Assembly (NCBI GenBank): GCA_041490205.1
Contig: JBGPSQ010000115.1
Location: forward strand, 1 to 8,821
Origin: DATDDB01 sp041490205
GTDB lineage: Bacteria > Pseudomonadota > Gammaproteobacteria > Burkholderiales > Gallionellaceae
Length of the DNA stretch: 8,821 nt
Direction: 5' to 3'
The notes under the pieces were generated by a model. It was not told the origin of the DNA. It did not search any database and worked only from the letters and a program-made list of their open reading frames with translations. The position numbers were made by a program, and so were the translations under genes. Shown here one piece after another: positions 5,631-8,821 of the stretch (positions within the stretch are counted from its first letter, which is position 1; the number at the start of each line of letters is the position of its first letter).

Positions 5631-6848
5631 TTAGTGCACCATCTGGTTCATCTCGACAATCGGCAGCAGTATCGCCAGCACGATCACCAGCACGATCACG
5701 CCCATGGCCAGAATCAGCATGGGTTCGAGCAGTGCGGTCAGCACGGAAACGAAGCTGTCCACTTCGCGCGCCTGCTGCATGGCGGCGCGTTCCAGCATTT
5801 TGTCCAGCTTGCCGCTCGATTCGCCGCTGGCGATGAGGTGTACCAGTATCGGCGGGAACAGACCGGATGCGGCCAGTGCGCGGCTCAGGGTGACGCCTTC
5901 GCGCACCTTGAGCGATGCCTCTTCCAGCGCGCGGCGCATCGGCAGGTTGCTCACCACTCTGGCCGCTTCGCGCAGCGCCGTGAGCAGGGGCACGCCGCTG
6001 CCCGCGAGTATCGCCAGCGTGCTTGCCATGCGCGCGGTATTGATGCCGCGCAGCAGGCGGCCGATGAGCGGCAGCCTCAGCAGCCGGGCATGCAAGCGGA
6101 ATCTCAATTCCTCCTGCTTCAGCAGCGCGCGCACGCCGAATGCCGAGGCAACCGCGGCGAGCAGGATATACGGCCAGAAGGTTTGCAGCGCTGAGCTGAT
6201 GAACAGCATCATCCTTGTCAGCAGGGGCAGGGTTTGCTTGGAATGCACGAACACGCCCGCCACTTGCGGCACGACGTAGATGAGCAGGCCGGTCACCACT
6301 GAAAGTGCCACCACTGTGACGATGGCGGGATAGACGAAGGCCAGCCCAACCTTTTGCTGCAAGGCATGGCGCGATTCGGTGTAGTCGGCCAGCTTCACCA
6401 TCACTTCTACAAGGTTGCCCGAGCTTTCCCCGGCGCGCACCAGTGCCAGGTAGATTTCCGGGAACACCGTGCCGTAGCGTTCCATGGATTTGGCGAGCGA
6501 ATTTCCCGCCAGCACTTCGGCGCGCACCCCGGCCAGCACCCGGCGCACTTGTTCGGCCTCGGTCTGTTCGATCAGCGCGGACAGCGCCTGCTCCAGCGGC
6601 AGCCCGGCTTCCAGCAGGGTGGACAGTTGCCGCGTCATCAGCCCCAGTTGCGCGGAAGAAATGCCGCGCCGGAACTGCCAGGATTTGCTTGCGGCACCCG
6701 GCGCATCCTGGGTGATGGCCTGGGCATCGAGCACGGTGAATCCAGATTCGCGTAACTGCTGCCGGGCCAGGCGCAGGTTGTCCGCCTCGATGACGCCTTG
6801 CACCGCATGGCCGCCGCCGTCAAAGGCTTTGTAGTGGAATGCGGTCAT
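5631..6848 (-). CDS. gspF: Type II secretion inner-membrane platform protein GspF (405 aa)
   Basis: Polytopic inner-membrane protein at the centre of the T2SS assembly platform. It couples the GspE ATPase to pseudopilus assembly. The N-terminus MTAFHYKAFDGGG...GVIEADNLRLARQQLRESG is the family's opening domain. Two T2SSF domains follow (about 70-195 and 272-395), each with the helical signature ending in ESSG (141-144 and 343-346). Membrane segments are at about 171-193, 222-240 and 374-396. Length equals the usual 400-410 aa. The start at 6848 fits the family N-terminus, although no clear Shine-Dalgarno precedes it. It sits 160 bp after gspE, an unusually wide gap for this operon, filled by a double-hairpin repeat. 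GspF is preferred over PilC because of the N-terminal motif and the company of a GspE-type ATPase. The stop is TAA at 5631-5633. Confidence 0.95.
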   Translation of the reverse strand: MTAFHYKAFDGGGHAVQGVIEADNLRLARQQLRESGFTVLDAQAITQDAPGAASKSWQFRRGISSAQLGLMTRQLSTLLEAGLPLEQALSALIEQTEAEQVRRVLAGVRAEVLAGNSLAKSMERYGTVFPEIYLALVRAGESSGNLVEVMVKLADYTESRHALQQKVGLAFVYPAIVTVVALSVVTGLLIYVVPQVAGVFVHSKQTLPLLTRMMLFISSALQTFWPYILLAAVASAFGVRALLKQEELRFRLHARLLRLPLIGRLLRGINTARMASTLAILAGSGVPLLTALREAARVVSNLPMRRALEEASLKVREGVTLSRALAASGLFPPILVHLIASGESSGKLDKMLERAAMQQAREVDSFVSVLTALLEPMLILAMGVIVLVIVLAILLPIVEMNQMVH

Positions 6849-6896
6849 TTTGTTGAGTATTGACTAAATAGTGATGATGAAAATTCATCGTTCCTT

Positions 6897-6974
6897 CCCT
6901 CACCCTCGATCCCTCTCCCGTAGGGAGAGGGAAGGCAAGCCCTTCTCCCTCCGGGAGAAGGGTGGGGATGAGGG
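6897..6974. repeat. Double-hairpin palindromic repeat between gspE and gspF
   Basis: Two strong hairpins stand side by side. The first is CCCTCTCCC/GGGAGAGGG with loop GTA (6911-6931). The second is CCCTTCTCCC/GGGAGAAGGG with loop TCC (6940-6962). Outer arms CCCTCACCCT (6897-6906) and the GGGTGGGGATGAGGG region (6960-6974) pair imperfectly, giving a cruciform of about 78 bp. CCCTCACCC...CCCTCTCCC...GGGTGAGGG elements are familiar from memory as dispersed intergenic repeats in many proteobacteria. In the mRNA the stems could act as a processing or attenuation point between gspE and gspF. There is no U-tract for a terminator. Confidence 0.85.
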
Positions 6975-7008
6975 AGGGCGCTTTCATTATGTAAATCCCG
7001 GTAGCTTT

Positions 7009-8544
7009 TTAATCGCGCGTCACGCGCAGCAGTTCTTCCAGCGAAGTCTTGCCGGACACGACCAGCCTGATGCCGTCCTGGCGCAGGCTGCGCATGCCGC
7101 CTTGCTGGGCGCGCTTCCATAGCTGTTGTTCGGGGGCGCGGTCGTGTATCAGGCGGCGCATCTCGTCGTCCACCTTCATCAGTTCATAGATGCCGGTCCT
7201 GCCGCGGTAGCCGCTTTGGCTGCAAGCAGCGCATCCGCGCGGGCGGTAGAGGGCTGCAGGGCTTGCCCCGTCCAGCCCGGCACCTTTCAATAATTCCAGT
7301 TCGGTCGTATCCGGCGTGTAGGCTTCGCGGCAATCCGGGCACAGGCAGCGCACCAGGCGCTGCGCCAGCACGCCGATGAGGCTGGAAGAAAGCAGGAACG
7401 GCTCCACGCCCATGTCGGTCAGGCGCGTCACGGCGCTGGCGGTGTCGTTGGTGTGCAGGGTGGCCAGCACCAGGTGGCCGGTGAGGCTGGCCTGCACCGC
7501 GATCTGCGCGGTTTCCAGGTCGCGGATCTCGCCGATCATGATCACGTCCGGGTCTTGCCGCAGAATGGCGCGCAGCGCGCGGGCAAAGGTCATGTCGATG
7601 CGCGGGTTCACCTGGGTCTGGCCGATGCCGTCCAGGTCGTATTCCACCGGGTCTTCCACCGTCATCACGTTGGTCACGGTCGCGTCGATGCGCGACAGCG
7701 CGGCATACAGCGTGGTGGTCTTGCCGGAGCCGGTGGGGCCGGTCACCAGCACGATGCCGTGGGGCTGGCGCACCAGTTGGTCCATCTCCGCCAGCGTCGT
7801 CCCATCCATGCCGAGGCGGCTCAGCTCCAGCCTTCCCGCTTCCTTGTCGAGCAGGCGCAGCACGGCCCGTTCGCCGTGGCCGGTGGGCAGGGTGGAAACG
7901 CGCACGTCCACCGGGCGGCCGGCCAGCCTGAGCGTGATGCGGCCATCCTGCGGCAGGCGCTTTTCCGCGATGTCCAGGTCGGCCATGATCTTGATGCGCG
8001 AAACCATCGCGGCATGCAAGGCGCGGTGCGGCTCCACCACGTCCTTCAGCGTGCCGTCGGTGCGGAAGCGCACGACGGAGCGGGTCTCGAACGGCTCGAT
8101 ATGGATGTCCGAGGCATTCTCGCGCACCGCCTGCGCCAGCAGCGCATTGATCATGCGGATCACCGGCGCGTCGTTTTCCGCGTCGAGCAAATCCTCGGTT
8201 TGCGGCAGGTCGTGAATCAGTTGCGACAAATCCATGCCTTGCTCGACATCGCCCACGAGGGCTGCGGCATCGCCATCTTTCTGTGCGAAGGCGGCGGCCA
8301 GCGCCGCCTCGAATTGCTCAACCGGCGCCAGTGTGGCGCGCACGGGCACGCCCAGCACGCGCATGACTTCCGCCATTGCCTCGGGCCGGGCGTCCTCACG
8401 CACCAGCACCTCGGCGTGTTCGGCGGAAAGCTGCTGCAGCAGCACGCCGTTTGCCTTGGAAAAGAAATAGGGCACGCGGCGCGCGATTTGCCGCAATGCG
8501 GCGGGTTCCGTGCCGTTGGATTCCACGTCGTTCATGGCAGTCAT
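7009..8544 (-). CDS. gspE: Type II secretion ATPase GspE (511 aa)
   Basis: Cytoplasmic hexameric ATPase that powers pseudopilus extension, docking on the platform protein GspF and on GspL. The N-terminal domain spans about 1-110. In the second N-terminal domain and ATPase core are DIHIEPF (146-152), the Asp box (about 187-202, LDIAEKRLPQDGR), Walker A GPTGSGKTT (269-277), Walker B VIMIGEIRD (334-342) and the His box ATLHTNDTASAV (361-372). A zinc-binding tetracysteine module follows, C402-P-D-C405 and C438-A-A-C441, which is typical of GspE. Length is normal. The ATG at 8544 is used because it lies 5 bp after the previous stop, suggesting coupled translation. An ATG three codons later (8535) is equally possible, since neither has a strong Shine-Dalgarno. 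Upstream is the 3' end of another gene; downstream is gspF. Confidence 0.96.
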   Translation of the reverse strand: MTAMNDVESNGTEPAALRQIARRVPYFFSKANGVLLQQLSAEHAEVLVREDARPEAMAEVMRVLGVPVRATLAPVEQFEAALAAAFAQKDGDAAALVGDVEQGMDLSQLIHDLPQTEDLLDAENDAPVIRMINALLAQAVRENASDIHIEPFETRSVVRFRTDGTLKDVVEPHRALHAAMVSRIKIMADLDIAEKRLPQDGRITLRLAGRPVDVRVSTLPTGHGERAVLRLLDKEAGRLELSRLGMDGTTLAEMDQLVRQPHGIVLVTGPTGSGKTTTLYAALSRIDATVTNVMTVEDPVEYDLDGIGQTQVNPRIDMTFARALRAILRQDPDVIMIGEIRDLETAQIAVQASLTGHLVLATLHTNDTASAVTRLTDMGVEPFLLSSSLIGVLAQRLVRCLCPDCREAYTPDTTELELLKGAGLDGASPAALYRPRGCAACSQSGYRGRTGIYELMKVDDEMRRLIHDRAPEQQLWKRAQQGGMRSLRQDGIRLVVSGKTSLEELLRVTRD

Positions 8545-8549
8545 GCGGC

Positions 8550-8821
8550 TCAGCGCGGCGTGTCCGTGGCCGCAGCCCTCTGTTCAGCGGCGGGCTTGCC
8601 GGCGGGCGGCTGGTCTGCAACAGGGTTGGGGGCCACAGGGTTAGGCGCTGCGGGGTTGGTGGCCGCAGGCGCAGCTCCGGACGACGGGGTCGCCGCCGGA
8701 ACTGCGGAAGCCGCGCCGGATGCCGCACCTCCCCCTCTCGTGACGTACGAGCTCGTCGAATCCACGCGGAGCTTCACGCCCGCCGGCGAAAGAATCTTCT
8801 CGACCGGCGGAACGGTTGCGG
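8550..8821 (-). CDS. 3' end of an unidentified gene before gspE, probably gspD
   Basis: The reading frame is open from the window edge to a TGA at 8550-8552, so only the last 89 codons are seen (first full codon at 8819). The visible protein starts ATVPPVEKILSPAGVKLRVD and then turns into a low-complexity tail rich in Ala, Pro and Asn, with PAAPNP/PVAPNP/PVADQP repeats. A flexible tail of this kind suits a periplasmic or envelope protein. The usual gene order gspC-gspD-gspE makes the secretin GspD the most likely identity, but nothing here is diagnostic of the secretin domain. Another T2SS envelope component is possible. Its stop lies 5 bp before the gspE start, so the two are very likely one operon. 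Confidence 0.55.
   Translation of the reverse strand, partial: ATVPPVEKILSPAGVKLRVDSTSSYVTRGGGAASGAASAVPAATPSSGAAPAATNPAAPNPVAPNPVADQPPAGKPAAEQRAAATDTPR

Noticed and set aside
7376..8215. 279-codon plus-strand frame opposite gspE
   Set aside because: It is antisense to the ATPase core with Walker motifs. Its Ser/Arg-rich composition is typical of an antisense shadow.

Overview
The window looks like chromosomal DNA from a GC-rich Gram-negative proteobacterium, most likely a betaproteobacterium (the Nitrosomonadales/Gallionellaceae area is my best guess, from family resemblance only). The basis is an RNase E with an Arg-rich non-catalytic half, placed divergently from rluC as in many gamma- and betaproteobacteria, together with core type II secretion genes and 65-70% GC in the housekeeping stretches I counted. 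No tRNA, rRNA, CRISPR array or intact transposase was found.

Layout, left to right. The minus strand at 39-2759 encodes RNase E, complete and with all key catalytic residues visible. A 367-bp intergenic region (2760-3126) follows. It must hold the divergent promoters and the rne leader, and it contains a perfect 20-bp palindrome 41 nt before the rne start. The plus strand at 3127-4062 encodes RluC, a 23S rRNA pseudouridine synthase. A GC-rich hairpin lies between rluC and a convergent 329-aa gene on the minus strand (4146-5135). That gene is distinctly lower in GC and carries motifs resembling a divergent GIY-YIG nuclease; I do not recognise the family.

From 5227 to the right end, all genes are on the minus strand and belong to a type II secretion (T2SS) cluster. 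In transcription order they are the 3' end of an unidentified gene (8821-8550, probably gspD by position), gspE (ATPase, 8544-7009), gspF (inner-membrane platform, 6848-5631), and an orphan 3' fragment of a second gspF (5524-5227). The pseudopilin genes that often follow gspF are absent; the cluster ends in the gspF remnant and the low-GC gene.

Two palindromic repeats of the REP/MITE type punctuate the cluster. One, a double hairpin of about 78 bp, lies between gspE and gspF. The other is a 94-bp nested palindrome with 16-bp perfect inverted ends, placed exactly between gspF and its duplicated 3' end. The most interesting stretch is 4088-5621: gspF duplication remnant, palindromic element, and a foreign-looking GIY-YIG-like gene side by side. 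This looks like a rearrangement and insertion hotspot at the end of the T2SS cluster.
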